The notes: generated from the letters alone by a model not told the origin. Positions 32,766 to 42,350 are shown, counted from the first letter of the stretch. The stretch: 64,000 nucleotides of DNA from Kosakonia sp. H02 (GCA_030704225.1 CP131915.1:1674001-1738000), one strand, 5' to 3'. Translations and numbers: made by a program.

Positions 32766-33113
32766 TTCCCACTGCCATTAGCGCAGTCGCTACCATAGCG
32801 GCTGCATAACAAATGTTTTTATACTGCTATTAACCTTTCTTTAAAGAATTATTCACCGTCATTTCGTGCGATACGGCTTTTCCCATCGACACTTTCTGCA
32901 TAAAAATTGATAAAAGGCGTTTTTTAATCTGCCCTATAGCCTGAAACCCTGGCTACAGTTATTCTTGCCGTGCTTAAAACAGCATGCGGCGTCTGCCCAA
33001 AGAGCTTTCTCCTCAAGTGCTGTGCAGAGTGACAAAATATGCATGATTCTTGCATATCCTATGATGCGTACACTTAGTTCGTATGTTAACGAGCTTTCCA
33101 GAAGGAATGAGAA
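32766..33113. other. Long leader/promoter region of potF
   Basis: 348 bases without a gene. AT-rich patches around 32815-32860 and 32900-32935 offer promoter-like sequence. ATGCATGATTCTTGCAT at 33040-33056 is an interrupted inverted repeat that could be a regulator site. I cannot place the start of transcription with confidence. Confidence 0.35.
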
Positions 33114-34226
33114 ATGACTGCCTTGAACAAAAAATGGGTATCGGGTCTTGTTGCGGGTGCGTTAATGGCTGTCTCTGCCAGCACGCTCGCCGCCGAACAA
33201 AAGACGCTGCATGTTTACAACTGGTCTGATTATATTGCGCCGGACACCGTTGCAAATTTTGAAAAGGAAACCGGCATCAAAGTCGTTTACGACGTGTTTG
33301 ACTCCAACGAAGTGCTGGAAGGTAAATTGATGGCGGGCAGCACCGGTTTCGATCTGGTCGTGCCGTCAGCCAGTTTCCTTGAGCGCCAGCTCGCGGCAGG
33401 GGTGTTCCAGCCGCTGGATAAGAGCAAGCTGCCGAACTGGAAAAACCTCGATCCGGAAGTGCTGAAAATGGTCGCTAAGCACGACCCGGATAACAAATAC
33501 GCCTTCCCGTACCTGTGGGCTACCACCGGCATTGGCTACAACGTCGATAAAGTGAAAGCGGCGCTCGGCAAAGATGTGCCGCTGGACAGTTGGGATCTGG
33601 TGCTGAAACCCGAAAACCTGGCAAAACTGAAAAGCTGTGGCGTTTCCTTCCTCGATGCGCCAGAAGAGATCTTCGCCACCGTGCTGAACTACCTTGGCAA
33701 AGATCCCAACAGCAACAAAGCGGATGATTACACCGGCCCGGCAACAGAACTATTGCTGAAGCTACGTCCGAATATCCGTTATTTCCACTCTTCTCAGTAC
33801 ATCAACGATCTGGCAAACGGCGATATTTGCGTCGCGATTGGCTGGGCAGGTGATGTCTGGCAGGCGGCAAACCGCGCGAAAGAAGCGAAGAATGGGGTGA
33901 ATATCTCTTACACCATTCCGAAAGAGGGCGCGCTGGCGTTCTTTGATGTCTTTGCGATGCCTGCCGATGCAAAAAACAAAGACGAAGCTTATCAATTCCT
34001 TAATTATATGATGCGCCCGGATGTTATTGCCCACATCAGCGACTATGTGTACTACGCTAACGGTAACAAAGCGTCGCAACCGCTGGTCAGCGCTGAAGTG
34101 CGCGAAAACCCGGGTATCTACCCGCCAGCCGATGTCTTTGCCAAGCTGTTTACGCTTAAAGTTCAGGATCCGAAGATCGATCGCGTCAGAACCCGCGCAT
34201 GGACAAAAGTTAAAAGTGGCAAATAA
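33114..34226 (+). CDS. potF: Putrescine-binding periplasmic protein PotF
   Basis: 370 residues, as in E. coli. Signal peptide 1-26 (ending TLAA), then the type II binding-protein fold: LHVYNWSDYIAPDTVANFEKETG, GFDLVVPSASFLERQ, and WATTGIGYNVD. It delivers putrescine to the PotGHI importer. A stable hairpin follows before potG, which probably lets potF be made in excess over the membrane parts. Confidence 0.96.
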   Translation: MTALNKKWVSGLVAGALMAVSASTLAAEQKTLHVYNWSDYIAPDTVANFEKETGIKVVYDVFDSNEVLEGKLMAGSTGFDLVVPSASFLERQLAAGVFQPLDKSKLPNWKNLDPEVLKMVAKHDPDNKYAFPYLWATTGIGYNVDKVKAALGKDVPLDSWDLVLKPENLAKLKSCGVSFLDAPEEIFATVLNYLGKDPNSNKADDYTGPATELLLKLRPNIRYFHSSQYINDLANGDICVAIGWAGDVWQAANRAKEAKNGVNISYTIPKEGALAFFDVFAMPADAKNKDEAYQFLNYMMRPDVIAHISDYVYYANGNKASQPLVSAEVRENPGIYPPADVFAKLFTLKVQDPKIDRVRTRAWTKVKSGK

Positions 34227-34282
34227 ATCAAACATCTGAACGGTAAATGTGCTGCACCGAAACGGTGCGGTCGCCCCAACAT

Positions 34283-34307
34283 GGACAGAGGTACTGCGCC
34301 TCTGTCC
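34283..34307 (+). promoter_or_regulatory. potF-potG intercistronic hairpin
   Basis: GGACAGAGG and CCTCTGTCC form a perfect nine-pair stem with a seven-base loop. There is no T tract, so it is more likely an mRNA-stabilising or partial-attenuating stem after potF than a full terminator. Confidence 0.55.
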
Positions 34308-34365
34308 TGTCATTTGTACGACAACCTGTTGAAACAGGGTGATGTTTATGCCGGAGAGCACTGGA

Positions 34366-35499
34366 GTGAATGACGCTATTCCCCGCCCGCAGGCGAAGAG
34401 CCGCAAGGATCTGACGCCGTTGCTGGAAATCCGTAACCTGACCAAATCTTTTGACGGCCAGCATGCCGTTGATGATGTCAGCCTGACTATTTACAAAGGC
34501 GAAATTTTTGCCCTGCTCGGCGCGTCCGGCTGCGGCAAATCCACGCTCCTGCGCATGCTGGCAGGTTTCGAGCTGCCCACTCAGGGGCAAATTATGCTCG
34601 ATGGCGTCGATCTGGCGCACGTGCCGCCCTATCTGCGTCCCATCAATATGATGTTCCAGTCTTACGCGCTCTTCCCACATATGACGGTGGAGCAGAACAT
34701 CGCGTTTGGCCTGAAACAGGACAAGCTGCCAAAAGCGGAAATTACCAGCCGCGTTGCCGAAATGCTGAGTCTTGTGCACATGAGCGAGTTCGCCAAACGT
34801 AAGCCGCATCAGCTTTCCGGTGGTCAGCGTCAGCGCGTGGCGCTGGCACGCAGCCTGGCGAAGCGCCCGAAACTGCTACTGCTTGATGAGCCGATGGGCG
34901 CGCTGGATAAAAAACTGCGCGACCGCATGCAATTAGAAGTGGTCGATATTCTTGAGCGCGTCGGCGTCACCTGCGTGATGGTGACCCACGATCAGGAAGA
35001 GGCGATGACCATGGCCGGACGTATCGCGATCATGAATCGCGGCAAGTTCGTGCAGATTGGCGAGCCGGAAGAGATTTACGAGCACCCGACCACTCGATAC
35101 AGCGCCGAATTTATCGGTTCCGTGAATGTCTTCGAAGGGCTGCTGAAAGAGCGCCAGGACGATGGTCTGGTGATTGACTCGCCGGGGCTGGTTCACCCGC
35201 TGAAAGTTGACCCGGATGCCTCGGTGGTGGATAACGTGCCGGTGTACGTTGCGCTGCGCCCGGAGAAAATCATGCTTTGCGACGAGCCGCCTGTTGATGG
35301 CTACAACTTTGCCGTCGGCGAAGTGGTGCATATTGCCTATCTCGGCGATCTGTCGATTTATCACGTGCGTTTGCAAAGCGGGCAGATGATCAGCGCCCAG
35401 TTGCAGAACGCGCATCGCTACCGTAAAGGCGCGCCAACCTGGGGCGATGAAGTTCGTCTCTGTTGGGACGGCGATAGTTGTGTGGTTCTGACGGTTTAA
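34366..35499 (+). CDS. potG: Putrescine ABC transporter ATPase PotG
   Basis: 377 residues counted from the GTG at 34366, identical in length to E. coli PotG (start V/M-NDAIPRPQAK). An ATG nine codons upstream (34339) is possible but gives a non-family extension. Walker A is GASGCGKST, signature LSGGQRQR, Walker B LLLLDEPMGALD, switch VTHDQEEA. A C-terminal TOBE domain begins near residue 295. It powers putrescine import with PotH and PotI. Confidence 0.94.
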   Translation: MNDAIPRPQAKSRKDLTPLLEIRNLTKSFDGQHAVDDVSLTIYKGEIFALLGASGCGKSTLLRMLAGFELPTQGQIMLDGVDLAHVPPYLRPINMMFQSYALFPHMTVEQNIAFGLKQDKLPKAEITSRVAEMLSLVHMSEFAKRKPHQLSGGQRQRVALARSLAKRPKLLLLDEPMGALDKKLRDRMQLEVVDILERVGVTCVMVTHDQEEAMTMAGRIAIMNRGKFVQIGEPEEIYEHPTTRYSAEFIGSVNVFEGLLKERQDDGLVIDSPGLVHPLKVDPDASVVDNVPVYVALRPEKIMLCDEPPVDGYNFAVGEVVHIAYLGDLSIYHVRLQSGQMISAQLQNAHRYRKGAPTWGDEVRLCWDGDSCVVLTV

Positions 35500-35508
35500 G
35501 GAGCGGTG

Positions 35509-36462
35509 ATGAGTACACTGGAGCCCCCGGCCCGCGTTGAAAAACCGGGCGGTTTGACATTATGGCTGGCGCGCCTTCAGATGCGCCACGGGCGCAAACT
35601 GGTTATTGCGCTGCCCTACATTTGGCTGATCCTGCTGTTCCTGCTGCCGTTTTTGATCGTCTTCAAAATCAGCCTCGCTGAGATGGCGCGCCAGATCCCA
35701 CCCTATACCGATCTGATTGAGTGGGCCGACAGCCAGCTCACCGTCACGTTAAACCTCGGTAATTTCCTGCAACTGACGGACGATCCGCTCTATTTTGAAG
35801 CTTATCTCCAGTCCTTGCAGGTGGCGGGTATTTCGACCCTTTGCTGCCTGCTGCTCGGCTATCCGCTGGCCTGGGCGGTGGCTCACAGCAAATCATCAAC
35901 GCGTAATATCCTGCTGCTGCTGGTGATTTTGCCGTCGTGGACCTCGTTTCTGATCCGCGTTTATGCATGGATGGGGATTTTAAAAAACAACGGCGTGCTG
36001 AATAACGTCCTGCTGTGGTTGGGGGTTATCGATCAGCCGTTGACCATTTTGCATACCAATCTTGCAGTCTATATCGGCATTGTTTATGCCTATCTGCCAT
36101 TTATGGTGCTGCCGATTTACACCGCGCTGACGCGCATTGATTATTCGCTGGTTGAAGCCTCGCTGGATCTTGGCGCACGTCCGCTGAAAACCTTCTTCAG
36201 CGTGATTGTGCCGCTGACCAAAGGTGGGATTATCGCCGGTTCGATGCTGGTGTTTATCCCGGCGGTGGGCGAGTTTGTTATCCCGGAACTGCTCGGCGGA
36301 CCAGATAGCATCATGATTGGCCGCGTGCTGTGGCAGGAGTTCTTTAATAACCGCGACTGGCCGGTCGCCTCGGCGGTTGCCGTTATCATGCTGCTGTTGC
36401 TGATTGTGCCGATCATGTGGTTCCACAAACATCAGCAGAAACAGACGGGGGAGAAGACATGA
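35509..36462 (+). CDS. potH: Putrescine ABC transporter permease PotH
   Basis: 317 residues with six membrane helices, the first at about residues 31-52 (ALPYIWLILLFLLPFLIVF). The EAA loop is VEASLDLGARPLKTFFSVIVPL. It starts at ATG 35509 (a GTG one codon before is in frame), with AAGGAGCGG between the potG stop and this start. It pairs with PotI to form the channel. Its end overlaps the potI start by four bases. Confidence 0.95.
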   Translation: MSTLEPPARVEKPGGLTLWLARLQMRHGRKLVIALPYIWLILLFLLPFLIVFKISLAEMARQIPPYTDLIEWADSQLTVTLNLGNFLQLTDDPLYFEAYLQSLQVAGISTLCCLLLGYPLAWAVAHSKSSTRNILLLLVILPSWTSFLIRVYAWMGILKNNGVLNNVLLWLGVIDQPLTILHTNLAVYIGIVYAYLPFMVLPIYTALTRIDYSLVEASLDLGARPLKTFFSVIVPLTKGGIIAGSMLVFIPAVGEFVIPELLGGPDSIMIGRVLWQEFFNNRDWPVASAVAVIMLLLLIVPIMWFHKHQQKQTGEKT

Positions 36463-37304
36463 ACAATTTACCGGTTGTGCGTTCTCCCTGGCGCATTCTG
36501 ATCCTCGTGATTGGCTTTACATTCCTCTACGCGCCGATGCTGATGCTGGTGATTTACTCCTTCAACAGTTCAAAGCTGGTGACGGTGTGGGCGGGCTGGT
36601 CGACGCGCTGGTACAGCGAGCTGTTTCACGATGATGCGATGATGAGCGCGGTGGGCTTAAGCCTGACGATTGCCGCCTGCGCGGCGACGATGGCGGTCAT
36701 CCTTGGCACCATTGCGGCGGTGGTGATGGTGCGTTTTGGCCGCTTTCGTGGCTCCAACGGCTTTGCATTTATGATAACCGCGCCGCTGGTGATGCCGGAT
36801 GTGATCACCGGTTTGTCCCTGCTGTTGCTGTTTGTGGCTCTTGCGCACGCCATTGGCTGGCCTGCGGATCGCGGCATGTTGACCATCTGGCTGGCGCACG
36901 TCACCTTCTGTACCGCCTATGTGGCGGTGGTGATTTCGTCACGCCTGCGCGAGCTTGACCGCTCGATCGAAGAAGCGGCGATGGATTTAGGCGCAACGCC
37001 GCTGAAAGTCTTTTTCGTTATCACGCTGCCGATGATCATGCCAGCCATTGTTTCCGGCTGGCTGCTGGCATTTACCCTCTCGCTGGATGATCTGGTGATC
37101 GCCAGTTTTGTCTCCGGGCCGGGTGCGACCACGCTGCCGATGCTGGTTTTCTCCAGCGTGCGCATGGGGGTGAACCCGGAAATCAACGCCCTGGCAACGC
37201 TTATCCTCGGCGTGGTCGGAATTGTTGGTTTTATCGCCTGGTATATGATGGCGCGCGCGGAAAAACAGCGTATCCGCGATATCCAGCGTGCAAGACAAGG
37301 CTGA
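36459..37304 (+). CDS. potI: Putrescine ABC transporter permease PotI
   Basis: 281 residues, as in E. coli. Six membrane helices with the EAA loop IEEAAMDLGATPLKVFFVITLPM. ATG 36459 overlaps the potH stop (ATGA) and follows a GGGGGAGA ribosome site. It ends the potFGHI operon; a terminator lies 30 bases downstream. Confidence 0.95.
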   Translation: MNNLPVVRSPWRILILVIGFTFLYAPMLMLVIYSFNSSKLVTVWAGWSTRWYSELFHDDAMMSAVGLSLTIAACAATMAVILGTIAAVVMVRFGRFRGSNGFAFMITAPLVMPDVITGLSLLLLFVALAHAIGWPADRGMLTIWLAHVTFCTAYVAVVISSRLRELDRSIEEAAMDLGATPLKVFFVITLPMIMPAIVSGWLLAFTLSLDDLVIASFVSGPGATTLPMLVFSSVRMGVNPEINALATLILGVVGIVGFIAWYMMARAEKQRIRDIQRARQG

Positions 37305-37334
37305 ACTCATTAGAATCGGGAAATTGTGTCACTG

Positions 37335-37359
37335 ATGCCGCGCTTGTCGCGGCATTTTT
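37335..37359 (+). terminator. Terminator of the potFGHI operon
   Basis: TGCCGCG, loop CTTGT, CGCGGCA, then TTTTT. Strong stem and T tract. Confidence 0.85.
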
Positions 37360-37377
37360 CACAGGGAAATCATCGGA

Positions 37378-37848
37378 TTGGGGTTCTTCAAGAAAAGCGT
37401 TCATCACGCGACGTTGAACGTACCGGCGCTGGTGCAGGTGGCGGCTATCGCCATCATTTCCATTCGCTGTGTTGATGTATTGATGATTTTTAACTTACTG
37501 GGTTGGCGCGGCCTGCTGGATTTTGTCCATCGCAGTGCGCAGACCTGGAGCCTGACGCTGATTTTTCTTGGCAGCCTGCTGCTGGTGTTTATCGAAATTC
37601 TCTGCGCCTTTTCGGTCATCAAAGGCCGCAGTTGGGCGCGCTGGCTTTACCTGCTTACGCAACTTGTCGCCACCGGTTATTTATGGGCCGCCTCGCTGGG
37701 CTACGGCTATCCGGAACTGTTCAGCATTGCCGGCGGCTCGCGCCGGGAAATTTTCCGTTCGCTGATGATGCAAAAATTGCCGGATTTACTGGTGCTATTT
37801 CTGCTGTTTGTCCCCGCGCCGAGCCGACGCTTTTTCCGCCTGCAATAA
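37378..37848 (+). CDS. ybjO: Inner membrane protein YbjO
   Basis: 156 residues with about four membrane helices; homologous throughout to E. coli YbjO (162), for example LNVPALVQVAAIAI near residue 15 and WARWLYLLTQ ... YLWAASLGYGYPELFSIAGG. No ATG is available: the best start is TTG 37378 with AGGGA ten bases upstream, which matches the LGFFKK part of the E. coli protein, whose ATG start is five codons longer. Function unknown. Confidence 0.8.
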   Translation: MGFFKKSVHHATLNVPALVQVAAIAIISIRCVDVLMIFNLLGWRGLLDFVHRSAQTWSLTLIFLGSLLLVFIEILCAFSVIKGRSWARWLYLLTQLVATGYLWAASLGYGYPELFSIAGGSRREIFRSLMMQKLPDLLVLFLLFVPAPSRRFFRLQ

Positions 37849-37890
37849 CGGTGGTACAATCCCGACCCCCGCAAATCGAAAGGCTTTATT

Positions 37891-39018
37891 ATGCAGTGCG
37901 CTCTCTTTGATGCCGGTCGCTGTCGTTCCTGTCAATGGATCGAACAACCGGTATCCACACAACTTTCCGCCAAAATGGACGATCTTCATGGCTTGCTGGC
38001 GGCATTACCGGTTGAAGCGTGGTGCGCACCCGTCAGCGGCCCGGAGCAGGGGTTTCGCAATAAAGCCAAAATGGTGGTCAGCGGCAGCGTCGAAAAACCG
38101 CTGCTGGGGATGCTGCATCGCGACGGGACGCCAGAAGATCTCACCAGTTGCCCCCTTTACCCCGACGCGTTTGCCCCGGTTTTCGCCGCGCTAAAACCCT
38201 TTATCGCCCGCGCGGGCTTAACGCCGTATAACGTGGCGCGCAAACGCGGCGAACTGAAATACCTGCTGTTAACCGAAAGTCAGCAAGATGGCGGCATGAT
38301 GCTGCGTTTTGTGCTGCGTTCAGAGACGAAGCTGGAACAGTTACGTGCGGCCCTGCCGTGGTTGCAGGCACAGCTACCGCAACTGAAGGTTATTTCGGTA
38401 AATATTCAGCCAGTGCATATGGCCATTATGGAAGGGGAGACGGAGATCTTTCTGACTGAACAACAAGCGCTGGCGGAACGTTTCAACGGCGTGCCGCTGT
38501 GGATCCGCCCGCAAAGCTTCTTCCAGACTAACCCGGCTGTTGCCAGCCAGCTTTATGCCACCGCGCGCGACTGGGTGCGGGCGCTGCCGGTAAACCATAT
38601 GTGGGATCTCTTTTGCGGCGTCGGCGGTTTTGGCCTGCACTGCGCAACGCCCGAAATGCGGCTCACCGGCATTGAAATCGCGCCGGAAGCCATTGCCTGC
38701 GCAACGCAATCGGCGCAGGCGCTGGGCCTGAATAATCTGCATTTCCAGGCGCTGGATTCCACCCGTTTTGCCACGGCGCAAGGCGATGTGCCGGATCTGG
38801 TGTTGGTGAACCCGCCCCGGCGCGGTATCGGGCGCGAGCTGTGTGAATACCTGAGCCGCATGGCGCCGCCCTTTATCATCTACTCAAGTTGTAATGCCGC
38901 AACGATGGCGAACGATCTCGCGTTGTTGCCGGGGTATCGCATTGCTCGGGTGCAACTCTTTGATATGTTTCCCCATACTGCGCATTATGAAGTGCTGACG
39001 CTGCTTATCAGGCGTTAA
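37891..39018 (+). CDS. rlmC: 23S rRNA (uracil-747-C5)-methyltransferase RlmC
   Basis: 375 residues, as in E. coli RlmC (RumB). The N-terminal [4Fe-4S] ligands are CALFDAGRCRSC (Cys3, Cys11, Cys14) plus a later cysteine in LTSCPLYP. The S-adenosylmethionine site is WDLFCGVGGFGLHCA, the substrate loop LVNPPRRGIGREL, and the catalytic cysteine is in YSSCNAAT. It methylates U747 of 23S rRNA. Confidence 0.95.
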   Translation: MQCALFDAGRCRSCQWIEQPVSTQLSAKMDDLHGLLAALPVEAWCAPVSGPEQGFRNKAKMVVSGSVEKPLLGMLHRDGTPEDLTSCPLYPDAFAPVFAALKPFIARAGLTPYNVARKRGELKYLLLTESQQDGGMMLRFVLRSETKLEQLRAALPWLQAQLPQLKVISVNIQPVHMAIMEGETEIFLTEQQALAERFNGVPLWIRPQSFFQTNPAVASQLYATARDWVRALPVNHMWDLFCGVGGFGLHCATPEMRLTGIEIAPEAIACATQSAQALGLNNLHFQALDSTRFATAQGDVPDLVLVNPPRRGIGRELCEYLSRMAPPFIIYSSCNAATMANDLALLPGYRIARVQLFDMFPHTAHYEVLTLLIRR

Positions 39019-39130
39019 ATCTCCCGCTTAAACGCCTTTTTGCGCGACTATATTCTCGTTTTTACCCCCCACATCGGCAATTTTTGTACCAGGCTTAAGC
39101 AAAAAGGGTCATCAGACAATGTGGGGCAGA

Positions 39131-41458
39131 ATGAAAGAGCAAAAACGATCAACGATTGGTATTGCACCTTATGGCGGTTCAGCAGGCGGCTGGGGTGCGT
39201 TAAAAGCGGTTGCCGATGCGTTACGCGGCCAGATGTCCGTCAAGCAGGACGTGATTGCACTCTTCAGAGTAAACCAGCCGCAGGGCTTTGACTGCCCTGG
39301 CTGCGCCTGGCCCGATCCGCAGCACACCTCATCCTTTGAATTTTGTGAAAACGGCGCGAAGGCCGTCTCCTGGGAGGCGACCAGTAAACGCGCGACGCCG
39401 GAATTTTTCGCCACGCACACGGTGAGTGAACTGTGGGAGCGAAACGCGTTTGAGCTGGAAGGCGAGGGGCGCTTAACGCACCCGATGAAATATGATGCCG
39501 CCAGCGATACGTACCAGCCCATTGCATGGGAGACCGCTTTTCGCGAAATCGGCGAGCTGCTGCGTAGCTATGACGATCCCAACAGCGTCGAGTTTTACAC
39601 CTCCGGGCGCGCCTCGAACGAAGCCGCTTTTCTCTGGCAACTGTTTGCCCGCGAGTACGGCACTAACAATTTCCCGGATTGCTCCAACATGTGTCACGAA
39701 CCGACAAGCGTCGGCCTGCCGGAATCCATTGGCGTTGGCAAAGGCACCGTAGAGCTGGAAGATTTTGACCATTGCGATCTGGTGCTGTGTATCGGCCATA
39801 ACCCCGGCACTAACCACCCGCGGATGCTTGGTACACTGCGTGAAGTTTCCAGACGCGGCGCAACCATTGTTGCCATCAACCCGCTGCGCGAAAGGGGGCT
39901 GGAGCGTTTTACGTCACCGCAAAGCCCGATTGAGATGCTGGCCTTAAGCTCAACCAAACTGGCGTCGACCTACTACAAAGTGCGGGTCGGCGGCGATGCC
40001 GCGATGCTGAAAGGGGTGATGAAGATCCTGCTGTCGATGCATGAAGAGGCGCTGGCAAAAGGCGAGCCGGGTGTCATCGACGAAGTGTTTATTCGCCAGC
40101 ACACGCGGGGGTTTGAGGCGCTGAAAGCCGATCTTGATGCGACCGACTGGGATCATATTCTTAAAGTCTCTGGCATGGAGCGCAAAGAGATCCAGAACAT
40201 CGCCCGGCTGTATGCCGACGCGGAACGCACCATTATCTGTTACGGCATGGGCATCACCCAGCACCAGTACGGCACACAGAACGTGCAGCAAATTGCTAAC
40301 TTGCTGCTGCTGCGCGGCAATATCGGCAAACAGGGGGCGGGCATTTGTCCGCTGCGCGGTCACTCGAATGTGCAGGGCGACCGTACCGTCGGCATTACCG
40401 AAATCCCGTATCCTGAGCTGCTCGATAACATCGAAAAAGTCTTTGGCTTTAAACCGCCCCGTGAACACGGGCATGGCGCTGTAGCGGCGATTCAGGCGAT
40501 GCGTGACGGTAAAGTCAACGCGCTGCTGTGCCTCGGTGGCAATCTGGCGGAAGCGATTTCCGACCCGCTTACGACGTTCCCGGCGATGCGCAAGCTCGAT
40601 TTGGTGGTGCATATGGCCACCAAACTGAACCGCTCGCACCTGCTGTTGGGCAAACATAATTATCTGTTGCCGGTGCTGGGACGTACCGAAACGGATATGC
40701 AAGCCTCGGGCGTGCAGAGCGTGACGGTGGAAGATTCCATGTCGATGGTCCATGCCTCGCGCGGCACATTAACGCCCGCTTCGCCGCACCTTAAATCAGA
40801 ACCTGCGTTGGTTGCTGCGCTGGCGAAAGCGACGCTGCCGGACACGGTGGTCGACTGGGAAAAAATGGTCAGCGATTACAGCTATATTCGTGATGCCATC
40901 GAAGCCGTCTTCCCGGCATTCAGCAATTTCAACGAGCGGGTGAAAAAACCGGGTGGATTCCGCTTACGCAATACCGCTTCTGAGCGCGTGTGGAATACGC
41001 CGTCGGGCTTTGCCGAATTCAAAGTGATGCAGGGGATTAATGAAGATCCACGTTCGCTGAAATGCCACGATCTGGTGCTGACCACATTGCGTAGCCACGA
41101 TCAGTACAACACCACGCTGTATGGGCTGAACGACCGTTATCGCGGCGTCACCGGGCGGCGGGATGTGCTGTTTATTAATGCCGATGAGGCGGAAAAACGC
41201 GAATTGCGCGTTGGCGATCAGGTCAATATTGTGGCTCTCGATCCTGACGGTAACCTGACCTCGCGGCGCATGGAAAATCTGACTGTTGTGGTGCTGGATA
41301 TGGCACCCGGTTCGGTGGGCGCGTATTACCCGGAGGCGAATATTCTGGTGCCGCTGGATAGCCACGATACCAAAAGTGGGATCCCGGCGTATAAAAGCAT
41401 CCCGATTGCGATGGAGCGCGTCGAGGTGCCGGTTGTCACATCGGGCGCGCGGCGTTAA
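39131..41458 (+). CDS. FdhF/YdeP-family molybdopterin oxidoreductase
   Basis: 775 residues. Similar throughout to E. coli YdeP (759), an alpha-subunit-like bis-MGD oxidoreductase of the formate-dehydrogenase type connected with acid resistance. Visible blocks: GAAGGWGA-like GGSAGGWGALKAV, PQGFDCPGCAWPDP, NNFPDCSNMCHEPTSVGL (the cysteine sits where the Mo ligand is expected), GHNPGTNHPRM, and ICPLRGHSNVQGDRTVG. The C-terminal molybdopterin dinucleotide-binding domain begins near residue 655. I chose ATG 39131 because GGGGCAG precedes it; ATG 39119 lacks a ribosome site. E. coli has no such gene between rlmC and artJ. The natural electron acceptor is unknown. Confidence 0.85.
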   Translation: MKEQKRSTIGIAPYGGSAGGWGALKAVADALRGQMSVKQDVIALFRVNQPQGFDCPGCAWPDPQHTSSFEFCENGAKAVSWEATSKRATPEFFATHTVSELWERNAFELEGEGRLTHPMKYDAASDTYQPIAWETAFREIGELLRSYDDPNSVEFYTSGRASNEAAFLWQLFAREYGTNNFPDCSNMCHEPTSVGLPESIGVGKGTVELEDFDHCDLVLCIGHNPGTNHPRMLGTLREVSRRGATIVAINPLRERGLERFTSPQSPIEMLALSSTKLASTYYKVRVGGDAAMLKGVMKILLSMHEEALAKGEPGVIDEVFIRQHTRGFEALKADLDATDWDHILKVSGMERKEIQNIARLYADAERTIICYGMGITQHQYGTQNVQQIANLLLLRGNIGKQGAGICPLRGHSNVQGDRTVGITEIPYPELLDNIEKVFGFKPPREHGHGAVAAIQAMRDGKVNALLCLGGNLAEAISDPLTTFPAMRKLDLVVHMATKLNRSHLLLGKHNYLLPVLGRTETDMQASGVQSVTVEDSMSMVHASRGTLTPASPHLKSEPALVAALAKATLPDTVVDWEKMVSDYSYIRDAIEAVFPAFSNFNERVKKPGGFRLRNTASERVWNTPSGFAEFKVMQGINEDPRSLKCHDLVLTTLRSHDQYNTTLYGLNDRYRGVTGRRDVLFINADEAEKRELRVGDQVNIVALDPDGNLTSRRMENLTVVVLDMAPGSVGAYYPEANILVPLDSHDTKSGIPAYKSIPIAMERVEVPVVTSGARR

Positions 41459-41468
41459 AGGGAGTCAG

Positions 41469-41494
41469 GCCCGGTAAGCGAAGCGCCACCGGGC
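41469..41494. repeat. REP element
   Basis: GCCCGGTAAGCG ... CGCCACCGGGC is a REP-type palindrome, between the convergent ydeP-like gene and artJ. Confidence 0.7.
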
Positions 41495-41508
41495 AAAGCA
41501 TCCCACGA

Positions 41509-42240
41509 TTACTGCGGGAACCACTGATCGCTGATTTTCTGGTACGTGCCGTCAACTTTAATCGCTTTCAGCGCGGCGTTCAGTTTTTCCAGAAGTGCTT
41601 TGTTATCCGGGCGCACGGCGATGCCGAGGCCGGTGCCGAAGTATTGCGGATCGGTCACTTTCGGCGTCGCTGCACCCAACTGTGGGTTGGTTTTCAGCCA
41701 CTCGTTGACCACTGCCGTATCGCCAAAGACGCCATCAATACGGCCATTTTTCAGGTCAATAATCGCGTTCTGGTAGCTGTCATACGCCACGGTAGTCACT
41801 TCCGGGTGTTTATCCTGCAAATATTTCTGATGGGTGGTGCCGTTTTCCATGCCGATGCGTTTGCCTTTGAGATCCTCAAAGGATTTGAAGGCATCTTTTT
41901 TGGCAATCACCAGCGCGGAGTTGGCGTAGTACGGGTCGGTAAACGCAACCTGCTTGCTGCGCTCCGGCGTAATGTCCATACCGGAAATCACGGCGTCATA
42001 TTTTTTAAATTTCAGCGACGGGATCAGGCTGTCGAAGGCGTGGTTAGTAAAGGTACAGTTCGCCTGCATCTGCTTGCACAGCGCGTTTGCCAGATCGATA
42101 TCAAAACCGACAATGTTGTTATTCGCATCCATTGATTCAAACGGCGGATAAGTGGCGGAAACGCCAAAGTTAATTTTATCGGCGGCAGAGGCACCTGCGG
42201 CAACCGTGGCGAGAAGGGCGGCCAGTATCAGTTTTTTCAT
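41509..42240 (-). CDS. artJ: Arginine-binding periplasmic protein ArtJ
   Basis: 243 residues, as in E. coli. Signal peptide 1-19 (MKKLILAALLATVAAGASA), then the class 3 binding-protein fold: INFGVSATYPPFESMD, IVGFDIDLANALCKQ, GMDITPERSKQV and FGDTAVVNEWL. It binds L-arginine for the ArtPQM importer. The start is the MKK of the signal peptide, not the upstream open frame. Tandem ArgR boxes lie about 70-110 bases upstream, so it should be repressed by arginine. It is transcribed separately from artPIQM. Confidence 0.95.
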   Translation of the reverse strand: MKKLILAALLATVAAGASAADKINFGVSATYPPFESMDANNNIVGFDIDLANALCKQMQANCTFTNHAFDSLIPSLKFKKYDAVISGMDITPERSKQVAFTDPYYANSALVIAKKDAFKSFEDLKGKRIGMENGTTHQKYLQDKHPEVTTVAYDSYQNAIIDLKNGRIDGVFGDTAVVNEWLKTNPQLGAATPKVTDPQYFGTGLGIAVRPDNKALLEKLNAALKAIKVDGTYQKISDQWFPQ

Positions 42241-42311
42241 TATATTGAACTCCTGTCTGTCTATCTTATTGTTGTTACCGTGTCTGCGGCATGGGGCTAA
42301 CCATGCCATTA

Positions 42312-42350
42312 AATGAATTTATATTCAAATATCATGATTAATTATTTTAT
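42312..42350 (-). promoter_or_regulatory. Tandem ArgR boxes upstream of artJ
   Basis: AATGAATTTATATTCAAA (42312-42329) is a perfect core match to the ARG box (TGAAT-N4-ATTCA). After a three-base spacer a weaker box, CATGATTAATTATTTTAT, occupies 42333-42350. Paired 18-bp boxes three bases apart are the typical ArgR operator, and artJ is a known ArgR target in E. coli. Confidence 0.85.
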
